A stretch of 64,000 nucleotides of DNA from Flavobacterium seoulense (GTDB taxonomy: Bacteria > Bacteroidota > Bacteroidia > Flavobacteriales > Flavobacteriaceae): assembly GCF_000695795.1 (NCBI RefSeq), contig NZ_JNCA01000001.1:1-64000 (forward strand), read 5' to 3'. The notes under the pieces were generated by a model, which made no database searches, had not been told where the DNA came from, and worked only from the letters and a program-made list of their open reading frames with translations. How positions within the stretch are numbered: position 1 is the first letter of the stretch; the number at the start of each line of letters is the position of its first letter. Position numbers and translations under genes: made by a program. Positions 30,501 through 37,969 of this stretch are shown in pieces.

Positions 30501-30830
30501 AGACCTTCGATTTGGAATAATATCTATGATCCTGTGTTAAATCCTAATGGAACTATGCCTAACCCTTATAGTGAAGCTTTGAACCTAGCACCAACATCTT
30601 CTTTCTGGCAACGTTCAGCAACCAGTATTCAAATGCGTAATATTAATTTAGGTTACACTATGCCTAAAAAAATTACGGAAGCTTTAGGGATTAGCTCTTG
30701 TAGATTAAATTTAACTGCAATTAATCCATTTATTTTGTACAACCCATTTGAGCATAAAGCTCCAAACGGTGCCTATGATGTTTATCCTGAATTAAAAACC
30801 TATTCTTTAGGAGTTAATTTGTCTTTTTAA
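27579..30830 (+). CDS. SusC-like TonB-dependent outer-membrane transporter
   Basis: A 1083-residue outer-membrane porin that imports oligosaccharides using TonB energy. The signal peptide ends GLAQ (residue ~24). Then come a carboxypeptidase-regulatory-like domain (~30-110; ITGKVVDKDGLGVIGLNVLE), the SusC motif SSLDEVVVVGYGTQKK with the TonB-box region, a plug domain (~120-240, containing VYGSRGANGVVLVTTKRGK), and a beta-barrel ending in the strand YSLGVNLSF with the terminal Phe needed for barrel assembly. It has no FecR-interaction (STN) domain, so it is not itself part of an anti-sigma relay. It is followed by susD. It is the only SusC in the window, so it must serve the whole set of pectin enzymes unless others lie beyond the edges. 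Confidence 0.95.
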   Translation: MKQTFKMVFSVVLFSMICWSGLAQNAERTAITGKVVDKDGLGVIGLNVLEKGTKHGVLTDIDGNYKIQVPKGAVLQFSYIGMKTQERTVGTATSINITMQEDASSLDEVVVVGYGTQKKIHLTGATQTIKASEVEDLPTNNLAASLVGRVLGVGVSGGNRRPGQAAGLNFRNSASLSKDGGTDQPLYVIDGILQISGNGAPDSTLFDNLDASEVESISFLKDAAAAVYGSRGANGVVLVTTKRGKSGPAKFTYTGLYGIQDEVYRTKMMNAVEYANYYNIMNGPNGYASTVTGRDTNPQYVFSPDEIEYYKTLNYNPLDEVWKPSYNQKHTMNVTGGSDRATYFAGTSYYTQNGNLDNIDYRRWTYRAGTDFKVSDDFKAGIQISGFYNDNSKVNSRVGGTNDENDYRRLLNSSPILPQYIQGLPVQRLNTRNEAQYHYGEINRLGNVAINKGFNLTSNFYAEYQVPFIKGLKARASYARNMVTNRSNYIGTRFTLYQFTTTPGVNGAGANGHIYDPNRPLDQYTAVTARNNSNGNRLGWDNTNSLSEQYNFNMSYSRDFGKHSVSALFSVEKGEANDTRDQFYRDEPLQTTDGFSNSAFGTIDGTATGNESGTLGYIGRANYAYADKYLAEVLFRSDASTRFAPENYWGRFYSVSTGWVISKEDFFKSKFIDFLKVRFSVGLLGTDDTRPWGWRQRFTYQNGQGFVGGNNQLATTGMKMEVTPNRDATWTEHTKTNFGIDAKLFDNRLSLTAEAYYNIEDDILLSKTADVPFTIGGSVASENYGRRDNWGYEFALGWDDTIGGDFKYGVNVNFGWGDDKMVRGDFNPITSQYPWNPQPGGRRDNGVWGYDYVGMLKTTEDVQAYIEKYNIKSVFGVLAANLRPGSLSYADVRGPFNPATGEFAPADGIIDEWDQIRLAKRQSTRYGMGTTLKFGYKNFTLNAVVTASFGGGWNEIDSQTRKTMNAAINDGIDNRPSIWNNIYDPVLNPNGTMPNPYSEALNLAPTSSFWQRSATSIQMRNINLGYTMPKKITEALGISSCRLNLTAINPFILYNPFEHKAPNGAYDVYPELKTYSLGVNLSF

Positions 30831-30854
30831 TTAAGAATATTTAAATTAGTGAAA

Positions 30855-32876
30855 ATGAAAAATATAAAAATAAATATAGTAGCTTGTGTTGCAACGGCAT
30901 TATTTTTAGGAAGCTGTAGTGATGATTTTCTTGAAGAAAAAAGAGATTTATCAGGAGTTAATGAACAAGTTTATCAAGAACCTCTTCAAGCAAAGGCTTA
31001 TGTAGATTATATCTATAGATTATTCTTGCCAGCAAACAATGCACAATCTTACACTTGGGATTTGGCATCTGGTTCTAACGATGATTTTTCTCAAACTACA
31101 GAGGAATTAACAGGCGAGGTAAACTGGAATAAAGTTTGGGCTGAACCAGGAAGAAATACAGATGCGAATTGTTTGAATTATATTGGTGTGGCTATGAATG
31201 CTAGTATCGGTAATAATTCATACACTCGATTGAGACAGATTAATTTATTCTTAGATAATATTGATAAATATGGGATGGCTGATGCTGATAAAAACCCATT
31301 GAAAGGACAAATGTATTTTTGGAGAGCCTGGCAATATTTTGATTTGGTGCGCTTGTATGGTGGAGTTCCTTTAGTTTTGACAGCTCAAAGTTCTATTACT
31401 GATAATCCTGAAGCTAATAAAGTGCTTAGAAGTTCTACGTCTGCTTGTATTGAACAAATCATTGCTGACCTTGATATGGCACAAAGTTTGTTACCTGGTG
31501 TGTGGGATGATCCTAATGTAAACTGGGGAAGAATAACAAAAGGAGCCGTAGCTGCTTTCAAAGGCCGTGTGTTGTTAACCTGGGCAAGTCCTTTGTTTAA
31601 TCGTACTGATGATGTGAGTCGTTGGCAACGTGCATATGATGCCAATAAAGCAGCAGTTACTTTATTAGAATCAGCAGAGGGAGGGTCTAAAAGACTTTTT
31701 AATACAGGTGGGTTTGCTAATGGTACTGCTTGGGGAAATATGTGGTTTACTGAAGTTAATAATCCTGAGGCTGTAATTGTGTATGGTTTTAATAATACAA
31801 CTGCATCAAATGTTCAAAGAAATAATGGTTGGGAAAGAGCAGTTCGTTCTAAAACTCAGGGAGCTAATGGTTCAGTAGGTGCTACTTTACAGATGATGAA
31901 TGCTTTCCCTATGAAAGATGGTAAAGCACCAGGTGTTTCAACCACATATCCGTATTCATTGCAAACATTTTATAAAAATAGAGATCCAAGATTCTATAAA
32001 ACTTTTATTTATAGTGGAGCTCCATGGCCACATGCTGAAGAACCAACTTTCAAGCAGTTTTCTTATCATTGGTTTAGAACGGCTCCTGCTAATTCAACTG
32101 TATTACCAACTGGTGTAACTGAGACATTAGGTACCGTTAATACAAATATATATATCGGAAAAGCAACAAATCCAAGTGCAAGTAAAGCTAACAATTTCCA
32201 GTTTAGTGGTACAGATTATATGGAAATGCGTTTTGCTGAAGTATTATTAAATTTAGCGGAATCTGCTATTGGAATTAATCAATTGGCAGAAGGTAAAGCT
32301 TTAATTGCAAAAATTAGAGAGAGAGCTGGTATTGAAAGTAATGGAGGAACATTTGGTTTAGACAATGTAAATAGCAGAGATCAACATTTTGCTGCTGTTA
32401 TTAATGAGAGAAAAGTAGAATTCGCATACGAAAGTAAACGTTTCTGGGATTTAAGACGTTGGTTGTTGTTTAATAATGATTTTGGTACTTGTACACGTTT
32501 AAATCAAACCCCTATTGAAGGAATCAGAAGACAGGGATTGTTTTTTATAGCTAAAAGACAAAATGGTACTGATTATGTAGGTAATCCTGATCCGTTTGTG
32601 CCAGTTAATGGCGTGGCTCCGGTTGCGGATAGAAATCCTACCACTTTTCCAGCTGGAATAACTACTTATGATCAGTACTTAGATTATTTTTATGCAAACT
32701 TTTTAAGAGTGGTTGTAAAAGATAATGCAGATCCAACTACTGCAGATTGGAAATTTAAATGGTATAATCAATATTATTTCTTTGGTATTCCTGCTAGTGC
32801 ATTAAATACTTCGATGTATTTAGGGCAAACTACAGGATGGTCTGGAGGAACAAGTACTTTCGATCCATTACAATAA
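30855..32876 (+). CDS. SusD-like surface glycan-binding lipoprotein (RagB/SusD family)
   Basis: About 673 residues, starting at ATG 30855 (a GTG six bases earlier is also in frame). The lipobox LGSC is followed by SDDFLEEKRD; acidic residues right after the Cys are the Bacteroidota surface-export signal, and this is the only lipoprotein in the window that has it. SusD landmarks are the tetratricopeptide-like helical region with KGQMYFWRAWQYFDLVRLYG, TKGAVAAFKGRVLLTWASPLF, MEMRFAEVLLNLAESAIG, and VINERKVEFAYESKRFWDLR. SusD caps the SusC pore and hands over oligosaccharide. No SusE/SusF-like binding protein follows; the next gene is a PL1 lyase after a strong hairpin, so surface binding may rest on SusD and the lyases. 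Confidence 0.95.
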   Translation: MKNIKINIVACVATALFLGSCSDDFLEEKRDLSGVNEQVYQEPLQAKAYVDYIYRLFLPANNAQSYTWDLASGSNDDFSQTTEELTGEVNWNKVWAEPGRNTDANCLNYIGVAMNASIGNNSYTRLRQINLFLDNIDKYGMADADKNPLKGQMYFWRAWQYFDLVRLYGGVPLVLTAQSSITDNPEANKVLRSSTSACIEQIIADLDMAQSLLPGVWDDPNVNWGRITKGAVAAFKGRVLLTWASPLFNRTDDVSRWQRAYDANKAAVTLLESAEGGSKRLFNTGGFANGTAWGNMWFTEVNNPEAVIVYGFNNTTASNVQRNNGWERAVRSKTQGANGSVGATLQMMNAFPMKDGKAPGVSTTYPYSLQTFYKNRDPRFYKTFIYSGAPWPHAEEPTFKQFSYHWFRTAPANSTVLPTGVTETLGTVNTNIYIGKATNPSASKANNFQFSGTDYMEMRFAEVLLNLAESAIGINQLAEGKALIAKIRERAGIESNGGTFGLDNVNSRDQHFAAVINERKVEFAYESKRFWDLRRWLLFNNDFGTCTRLNQTPIEGIRRQGLFFIAKRQNGTDYVGNPDPFVPVNGVAPVADRNPTTFPAGITTYDQYLDYFYANFLRVVVKDNADPTTADWKFKWYNQYYFFGIPASALNTSMYLGQTTGWSGGTSTFDPLQ

Positions 32877-32888
32877 ATCATAAAACAA

Positions 32889-32920
32889 AAGAAATGCCTG
32901 ATTAATTTCAGGCATTTCTT
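32889..32920 (+). terminator. Hairpin terminator after susD
   Basis: AAGAAATGCCTGA (32889-32901) pairs perfectly with TCAGGCATTTCTT (32908-32920) around a 6-base loop, and the right arm runs into CTTTTAT. A 13-bp stem plus T-rich tail 12 bases after the susD stop is a good intrinsic terminator or processing hairpin, which would keep susC-susD transcript in excess over the downstream lyases. Confidence 0.75.
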
Positions 32921-33000
32921 CTTTTATAACTACCAAAATTTTAATCTAATAAATAGCAGTTCTAACCCAATGTTTTTTATTAATTAAGAAGAATTTTAAA

Positions 33001-34719
33001 ATGAAAAAATTAAATTTTTTATTGACTTTTTTAGTTTTAGGAATTGCTAATTGTTTTGCGCAGTATCCTAAAATATCTCCTGAGGTTCAGGCGAAAGAAA
33101 AAGCAATTAAGGCTGAAGCAGAAAAACGTTCAAATGATGCTTGGGAAAAAGCAAAAGTAATTGTTGAGCAGGAAGAAAGACAAGGAAAACCTTTTGTTCC
33201 TTGGGCTTCAAGACCTACTGATTTGCCACAAGCTTCTATTCCTGCTTTTCCAGGTGCTGAAGGTGGAGGGATGTACAGTTTTGGTGGACGTGGTGGTAAA
33301 GTTATTACTGTTACAAGTCTGGAAGACAGAGGTCCTGGTACTTTACGTGCGGCATTGGAACAAGGAGGAGCCAGAATCATTGTTTTTAATGTTTCGGGAA
33401 TTATTAAATTAGAAAGTCCGTTAATTGTCAGAGCTCCTTATGTTACTATTGCAGGTCAAACTGCTCCCGGAGACGGAATTTGCGTAGCTGGAGAAACAAT
33501 CTGGGTAGATACTCATGATGTAGTTATCCGTCACATGCGTTTCCGTAGAGGAGAAACTTTTGTAGGTCGTCGTGATGATGCAATTGGAGGAAATCCTGTT
33601 GGAAACATCATTATTGATCACGTTTCAGCTACTTGGGGATTAGACGAAAATATGTCTTTTTACCGTCACATGTATGATGACGGAACGGGAATTCCTGAGA
33701 AAAAATTTCCTACTGTAAATGTTACTATTCAAAACAGTTTATTTGCTGAAGGATTAGATACTTACAATCATGCTTTTGGTAGTACTTTAGGAGGTGAAAA
33801 CTGTTCTTTTGTTAGAAATTTATGGTCCAGTAACACAGGTAGAAATCCATCTATTGGCTGGAATGGAATTTTTAATTTTGCTAATAATGTGATTTTTAAT
33901 TGGTATAACCGTTCTATAGACGGAGGAGATTATACTGCTCAGTATAATATTATCAATAATTATTTTAAGCCGGGTCCGGTAACTAATCTTAACGAACCTA
34001 TTAGTTACAGAATTTTAAAACCGGAATCAGGCCGAAGTAAATTACCTTATGTGGTTTTTGGTAGAGCTTATGTAAACGGTAACGTAGTTGAAGGAAACGA
34101 AAAAGTGACTAAAGACAACTGGAATGGTGGTGTACAAATGGAAAATAAAAAAGGTGAAGCAATGACTTTTGAAGAAGCTTCAGCTTATTTTCCTAAAATG
34201 AAAGTTAACGAACCTATGCCAATGCCTTGGTTACACAAACTGATGACGGCAGAACAATCCTATGATTTCGTACTTGAAAATGTAGGAGCTACCTTACCTC
34301 AAAGAGATCCTGTTGATACTCGAATTGTAAGAGTAGTAAAAACAGGAAAACCTGAATATGCAGAAGGTTTAGATCCAAAATCTTTCTATCAGTTTGAACA
34401 CAGACGTTTAGGTCAGGATTCTTATAAATTAGGAATTATTACTGATATTTCTCAGGTAGGCGGATATCCTGAATACAAAGGAACTCCATATATCGATACA
34501 GATAAAGATGGTTTGCCAGATGCCTGGGAGAAAAAATACAAACTAAATCCTAACGATCCTTCTGATGCTACTATTGATTCAGATGGTGATGGATATACTA
34601 ATATCGAGGAATATATCAATGGAACCAATCCGAAGAAAAAAACAGATTGGAAAGATTTAAAAAACAACGAAGATACTTTAGCTAAATTAAAAGGTGGTTT
34701 AGCTGAATTTAAAAAGTAA
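33001..34719 (+). CDS. PL1-type pectate lyase, first of a tandem pair
   Basis: A 572-residue exported protein with signal peptide ending CFAQ (residue ~21). A charged helical N-terminal segment (~25-75; YPKISPEVQAKEKAIKAEAE) ends in RPTDLPQASIPAFPGAEGGG, the PL1 entry. The beta-helix carries TSLEDRGPGTLRAALEQGG, YVTIAGQTAPGDGICVAGE, DHVSATWGLDENMSF and EGLDTYNHAFGSTLGGENCS. The C-terminus has two calcium-type motifs, DTDKDGLPDAWEKKY and DSDGDGYTNIEEYINGTNP. It is about the same length as, and clearly paralogous to, the protein at 35514, sharing the helical N-terminus, and each is followed by a DUF3826 gene. It would cut polygalacturonate or RG backbone by beta-elimination. Confidence 0.9.
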   Translation: MKKLNFLLTFLVLGIANCFAQYPKISPEVQAKEKAIKAEAEKRSNDAWEKAKVIVEQEERQGKPFVPWASRPTDLPQASIPAFPGAEGGGMYSFGGRGGKVITVTSLEDRGPGTLRAALEQGGARIIVFNVSGIIKLESPLIVRAPYVTIAGQTAPGDGICVAGETIWVDTHDVVIRHMRFRRGETFVGRRDDAIGGNPVGNIIIDHVSATWGLDENMSFYRHMYDDGTGIPEKKFPTVNVTIQNSLFAEGLDTYNHAFGSTLGGENCSFVRNLWSSNTGRNPSIGWNGIFNFANNVIFNWYNRSIDGGDYTAQYNIINNYFKPGPVTNLNEPISYRILKPESGRSKLPYVVFGRAYVNGNVVEGNEKVTKDNWNGGVQMENKKGEAMTFEEASAYFPKMKVNEPMPMPWLHKLMTAEQSYDFVLENVGATLPQRDPVDTRIVRVVKTGKPEYAEGLDPKSFYQFEHRRLGQDSYKLGIITDISQVGGYPEYKGTPYIDTDKDGLPDAWEKKYKLNPNDPSDATIDSDGDGYTNIEEYINGTNPKKKTDWKDLKNNEDTLAKLKGGLAEFKK

Positions 34720-34737
34720 TTTAAGTGTGTTTGGTAC

Positions 34738-34774
34738 AATTCTTGCTCAGTCTGTGAACGACCGAGCAAGAATT
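34738..34774 (+). terminator. Hairpin between PL1 and DUF3826 gene
   Basis: AATTCTTGCTC (34738-34748) and GAGCAAGAATT (34764-34774) form a perfect 11-bp stem with a 15-base loop, and the right arm runs into TTGCTTTAT. It would reduce read-through from the lyase into the small gene 34 bases downstream. Confidence 0.6.
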
Positions 34775-34807
34775 TTGCTTTATAACTGATACAAAAAAAT
34801 AGAAAAG

Positions 34808-35473
34808 ATGAAAATGTATAAAAAATTAGTTGCTGTTGCTTTATTACTATCGTTATGTTCAAACGTTGTAGCACAATCTGGAGTTGACCCTGAATATGTA
34901 AAAGTTACCAATGAAAGAGCACAGAAAATAGTTAATGATTTAAAATTAACTTCAAAAGAAGACCAGCTTGCTGTTAGAGATATTATTGCTGAACAATACA
35001 GATCTTTGAATACACTTCATGAGACTCGTGACGCAAAAATTGCCGAAGTAAAAAAGAATATTACTGATAAAGAAAAGCAGGAAAAATCAGTTGAAAAACT
35101 AAAAACGGATACAGATAAAAAGATCTTATCACTTCATAAATCTTACTTAAAAAAATTAAGCAAAAAGCTTAATAATAGTCAGATTGTTCAGGTAAAAGAC
35201 GGAATGACTTACGGTGTATTGCCTATTACTGTAGTGGCTTACAATGATATGTTACCTAATTTAACTGATGCTCAAAAAAAATACATTTACGATGCCTTAG
35301 TTGAAGCCAGAGAACATGCTATGGATGGTGGTTCTTCTAAAGAAAAACACGGCTGGTTTGGTAAATACAAAGGAAGAATCAATAATTACCTTTCTAAAGC
35401 TGGTTATGACTTGAACAAAGAAAGTGCTGATTGGCACAAGCGTGTTGAAGAACGTGAAAAAAACAAGAAATAG
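34808..35473 (+). CDS. DUF3826 protein, exported, helical; first of a tandem pair
   Basis: A 221-residue protein with signal peptide ending VVAQ (residue ~23). The mature part is rich in charged helices (KNITDKEKQEKSVEKLKTDT) and contains conserved blocks shared with the protein at 37220: LKKLSKKLNNSQIVQVKDGM, DALVEAREHAMDGG, and WFGKYKGRINNYLSKAGYDL. This matches the DUF3826 family, whose function is unknown. It has no catalytic signature I can recognise. It lies immediately after a PL1 lyase, and the same order is repeated in the next two genes, so a role with the lyase (chaperone, glycan binding or periplasmic partner) is the most economical guess. It has no lipobox and no T9SS sorting domain. 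Confidence 0.78.
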   Translation: MKMYKKLVAVALLLSLCSNVVAQSGVDPEYVKVTNERAQKIVNDLKLTSKEDQLAVRDIIAEQYRSLNTLHETRDAKIAEVKKNITDKEKQEKSVEKLKTDTDKKILSLHKSYLKKLSKKLNNSQIVQVKDGMTYGVLPITVVAYNDMLPNLTDAQKKYIYDALVEAREHAMDGGSSKEKHGWFGKYKGRINNYLSKAGYDLNKESADWHKRVEEREKNKK

Positions 35474-35513
35474 TTTTAAAATCAATTAATAATTTATCTT
35501 AAAATCCCTCAAA

Positions 35514-37208
35514 ATGAAGCAAAGATTAAAGACACTTTACGGCTTAACTGCAATTTTATTTAGCTGTTCAGTAATGCATGCTCAGTATCCAACAATTCCA
35601 AAAGAAGTTCAGGATAAAACCGATGCGGTTTTAGCACAGGAAGAAATTAGATTAGCCAAAATTTGGGCTGATAATCAGGATGTGATAAAAAAGGAGACTC
35701 TGCAAGGTCGCCCTTATTTACCTTGGGCATATTATCCGAAAGATTTTGTTCAGGCAGCCATTCCTGCATTTCCGGGAGCCGAAGGTGGTGGTGCTTACAC
35801 ACAAGGTGGCCGTGGCGGAAAAATATTTGTAGTAACAAGTTTAGAAGACAGCGGAAAAGGAACATTACGTGAAGCATTAGAAGCTGTTGGTGCAAGAACT
35901 ATTGTTTTTAACGTTTCTGGAATTATTAAATTACAGAAGCCAATTAGTGTGCGTGCACCTTATATCACTATTGCAGGTCAAACTGCTCCGGGAGATGGTA
36001 TTTGCGTAGCAGGAGAATCTATTTTATTAGATACTCATGATATTATTATCAGGCACATGCGTTTTAGACGTGGAGCTACAAACGTAGCCCGAAGAGACGA
36101 TTCATTAGGTGGAAACGTAATTGGAAATGTAATTATAGATCACTGTTCGGTAAGTTGGGGATTAGACGAAAATATTTCGTTGTATCGTCACCAATTTCAG
36201 GCGAATGAAACTTCGAAATTAGAAAAATTACCTGCGTCTAATATTACAATTCAAAACACGATTTCTTCAGAAGGTTTAGATACTTACAATCACGCTTTTG
36301 GTAGTACTATTGGAGGTTTAAACAGTACGTTTATGCGTAATCTTTGGGCTAATAATATTTCGAGAAACTGCTCAATCGGAATGTACGGTGATTTCAATTT
36401 TGTTAACAATGTTATTTTTAACTGGTGGAATCGTTCACTTGATGGAGGAGATTATCGTTCGATGTTTAACATCATCAATAATTATTATAAACCAGGACCT
36501 ATTACACCTAAAGGAGAACCTATTAGTTACCGAATCTTAAAACCAGAATCTGGTTATATGGTTCCAAAAACCTTTGGTAGAGTTTATGCTAATGGAAATT
36601 ATATTGACGGTGTTCCGGAAGTTACTAAAGATAACTGGAATGGAGGTATTCAATTAGAAAATCTTAAATTTGAAGAGGCTAAGGAGAAATTGGCCTATAT
36701 CAAGCAGGAAAAGGCTTTTCCAATGCCAAAAATTACTGTTATGAGTGCTGAGGAAGCTTATGCATTTGTATTGAAAAATGTAGGAGCGACTTTACCAAAA
36801 AGAGATGCAGTTGACGAAAGAGTTATCAAACAAGTAAGAACAGGAATTATCGAATATAAAGATGGTTTGGAAAATAGTATTGGAAAAGAATTTGTAAAAA
36901 GAAGATTAGATCCTGATTCGTATAAAAAAGGAATTATCACGCATCCTGATCAGGTAGGTGGTTATCCTGAATACAAAGGAAAAGCATACAAAGATTCTGA
37001 TAATGACGGAATTCCGGATGCCTGGGAGAAAAAATACGGTTTGAATCCTAAAGATGCTTCAGATGCTAATAAAGATTTAAACGGAGACGGTTATACTAAT
37101 ATTGAAAAATATTTTAACGGAATTGATCCAACTAAAAAAGTAGACTGGACAAATTCAGATAATAACACGGATACTTTGTTGAGTTTATCTAATGGATTAT
37201 TACAATAA
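35514..37208 (+). CDS. PL1-type pectate lyase, second of a tandem pair
   Basis: A 564-residue exported protein with signal peptide ending MHAQ (residue ~23). It follows the same plan as the protein at 33001: helical N-terminal segment (YPTIPKEVQDKTDAVLAQEE), AIPAFPGAEGGGAYTQGGRG at the entry of the beta-helix, then TSLEDSGKGTLREALEAVGA, YITIAGQTAPGDGICVAGES, DHCSVSWGLDENISLYRH, EGLDTYNHAFGSTIGGLNS, and calcium-type motifs DSDNDGIPDAWEKKYGLNP and DLNGDGYTNIEKYFNGIDP. The core blocks are nearly identical to its paralogue, while loops and N-terminus have drifted, so this is an old duplication kept for two specificities rather than a recent copy. It is separated from the next DUF3826 gene by only 11 bases. 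Confidence 0.9.
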   Translation: MKQRLKTLYGLTAILFSCSVMHAQYPTIPKEVQDKTDAVLAQEEIRLAKIWADNQDVIKKETLQGRPYLPWAYYPKDFVQAAIPAFPGAEGGGAYTQGGRGGKIFVVTSLEDSGKGTLREALEAVGARTIVFNVSGIIKLQKPISVRAPYITIAGQTAPGDGICVAGESILLDTHDIIIRHMRFRRGATNVARRDDSLGGNVIGNVIIDHCSVSWGLDENISLYRHQFQANETSKLEKLPASNITIQNTISSEGLDTYNHAFGSTIGGLNSTFMRNLWANNISRNCSIGMYGDFNFVNNVIFNWWNRSLDGGDYRSMFNIINNYYKPGPITPKGEPISYRILKPESGYMVPKTFGRVYANGNYIDGVPEVTKDNWNGGIQLENLKFEEAKEKLAYIKQEKAFPMPKITVMSAEEAYAFVLKNVGATLPKRDAVDERVIKQVRTGIIEYKDGLENSIGKEFVKRRLDPDSYKKGIITHPDQVGGYPEYKGKAYKDSDNDGIPDAWEKKYGLNPKDASDANKDLNGDGYTNIEKYFNGIDPTKKVDWTNSDNNTDTLLSLSNGLLQ

Positions 37209-37219
37209 AATCATTTTTG

Positions 37220-37876
37220 ATGTTTAAAGTAATCAATAAATTAAGTCTGTTGTTTTTAATGTGCATTTGTTTTGTAGCAAATGCACAACAACATGAAGTT
37301 ACAGATTATATAGCTGATATTAATGCGAGAGCATTAAATATCGTAGCTAAATTAGATGTAAAAGATGCTGATAAAAAGGAGCTTGGAAAGATAATCATTA
37401 AGCAATATACAGCTATTGAAAAGATTGAATCCAATAGAGATTTGCAATTGGAAAAAATCAAGAAATCAGCATTTAGCGAAGATGAAAAGAAGCTGAAATC
37501 AGAAGAAGTCTGGACGGAATATAAAGTTGCTATTAGTAAATTGCATGATTCTTATTTAAATAAATTGTCTAAAAAATTAAATGATTATCAGATAGTTAAG
37601 GTTAAAGATGCGATGACTTATGATGTTATGCCTAAAACATACCACAATTTTCTGGACATGTTTCAAAACCTAAACGAAAGTCAAAAAAAGATGATTTATG
37701 ATCACTTGGTCGAAGCAAGAGAAAATGCGATGAATGCAGGAACTCATAAATGGCAATTTCAATGGTTTGCAAAATACCGAGGAAAAATAAATAACATTCT
37801 GGCTTCACAAGGAATTGAGTTGCACAATACCAGCAAAGCCTGGGAAAAAAAGCAATTAGCAAAAAAGAACAATTAG
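37220..37876 (+). CDS. DUF3826 protein, exported, helical; second of a tandem pair
   Basis: About 218 residues from ATG 37220 (a TTG codon directly upstream is also in frame). The signal peptide ends VANAQ. Conserved DUF3826 blocks are LNKLSKKLNDYQIVKVKDAM, DHLVEARENAMNAGTHKW and WFAKYRGKININ-like text written here as WFAKYRGKINNILASQGIEL. It pairs with the PL1 gene 11 bases upstream exactly as the protein at 34808 pairs with its own lyase. Compared with that copy, the spacing and hydrophobic positions are kept but many surface charges differ. No enzyme motif is visible. It is likely periplasmic and soluble; function unknown. Confidence 0.78.
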   Translation: MFKVINKLSLLFLMCICFVANAQQHEVTDYIADINARALNIVAKLDVKDADKKELGKIIIKQYTAIEKIESNRDLQLEKIKKSAFSEDEKKLKSEEVWTEYKVAISKLHDSYLNKLSKKLNDYQIVKVKDAMTYDVMPKTYHNFLDMFQNLNESQKKMIYDHLVEARENAMNAGTHKWQFQWFAKYRGKINNILASQGIELHNTSKAWEKKQLAKKNN

Positions 37877-37969
37877 ATGACAGAATAATCTAGGATATCA
37901 TAAAAAGGATTCTTTTAGAACAATATTAAAAACCACTTTAACGTGAATTTTATAAAACTTAAAAATAGA

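Noticed and set aside
34452..34874. Minus-strand frame of 140 codons crossing the PL1-DUF3826 junction
   Set aside because: It overlaps the 3' end of one supported gene and the signal peptide of another, with no recognisable domain.
33001..37208. Type IX secretion cargo among the lyases
   Set aside because: None of the large exported proteins ends in a recognisable T9SS sorting domain; the PL1 C-termini are calcium-type DxDxDG motifs followed by short tails.
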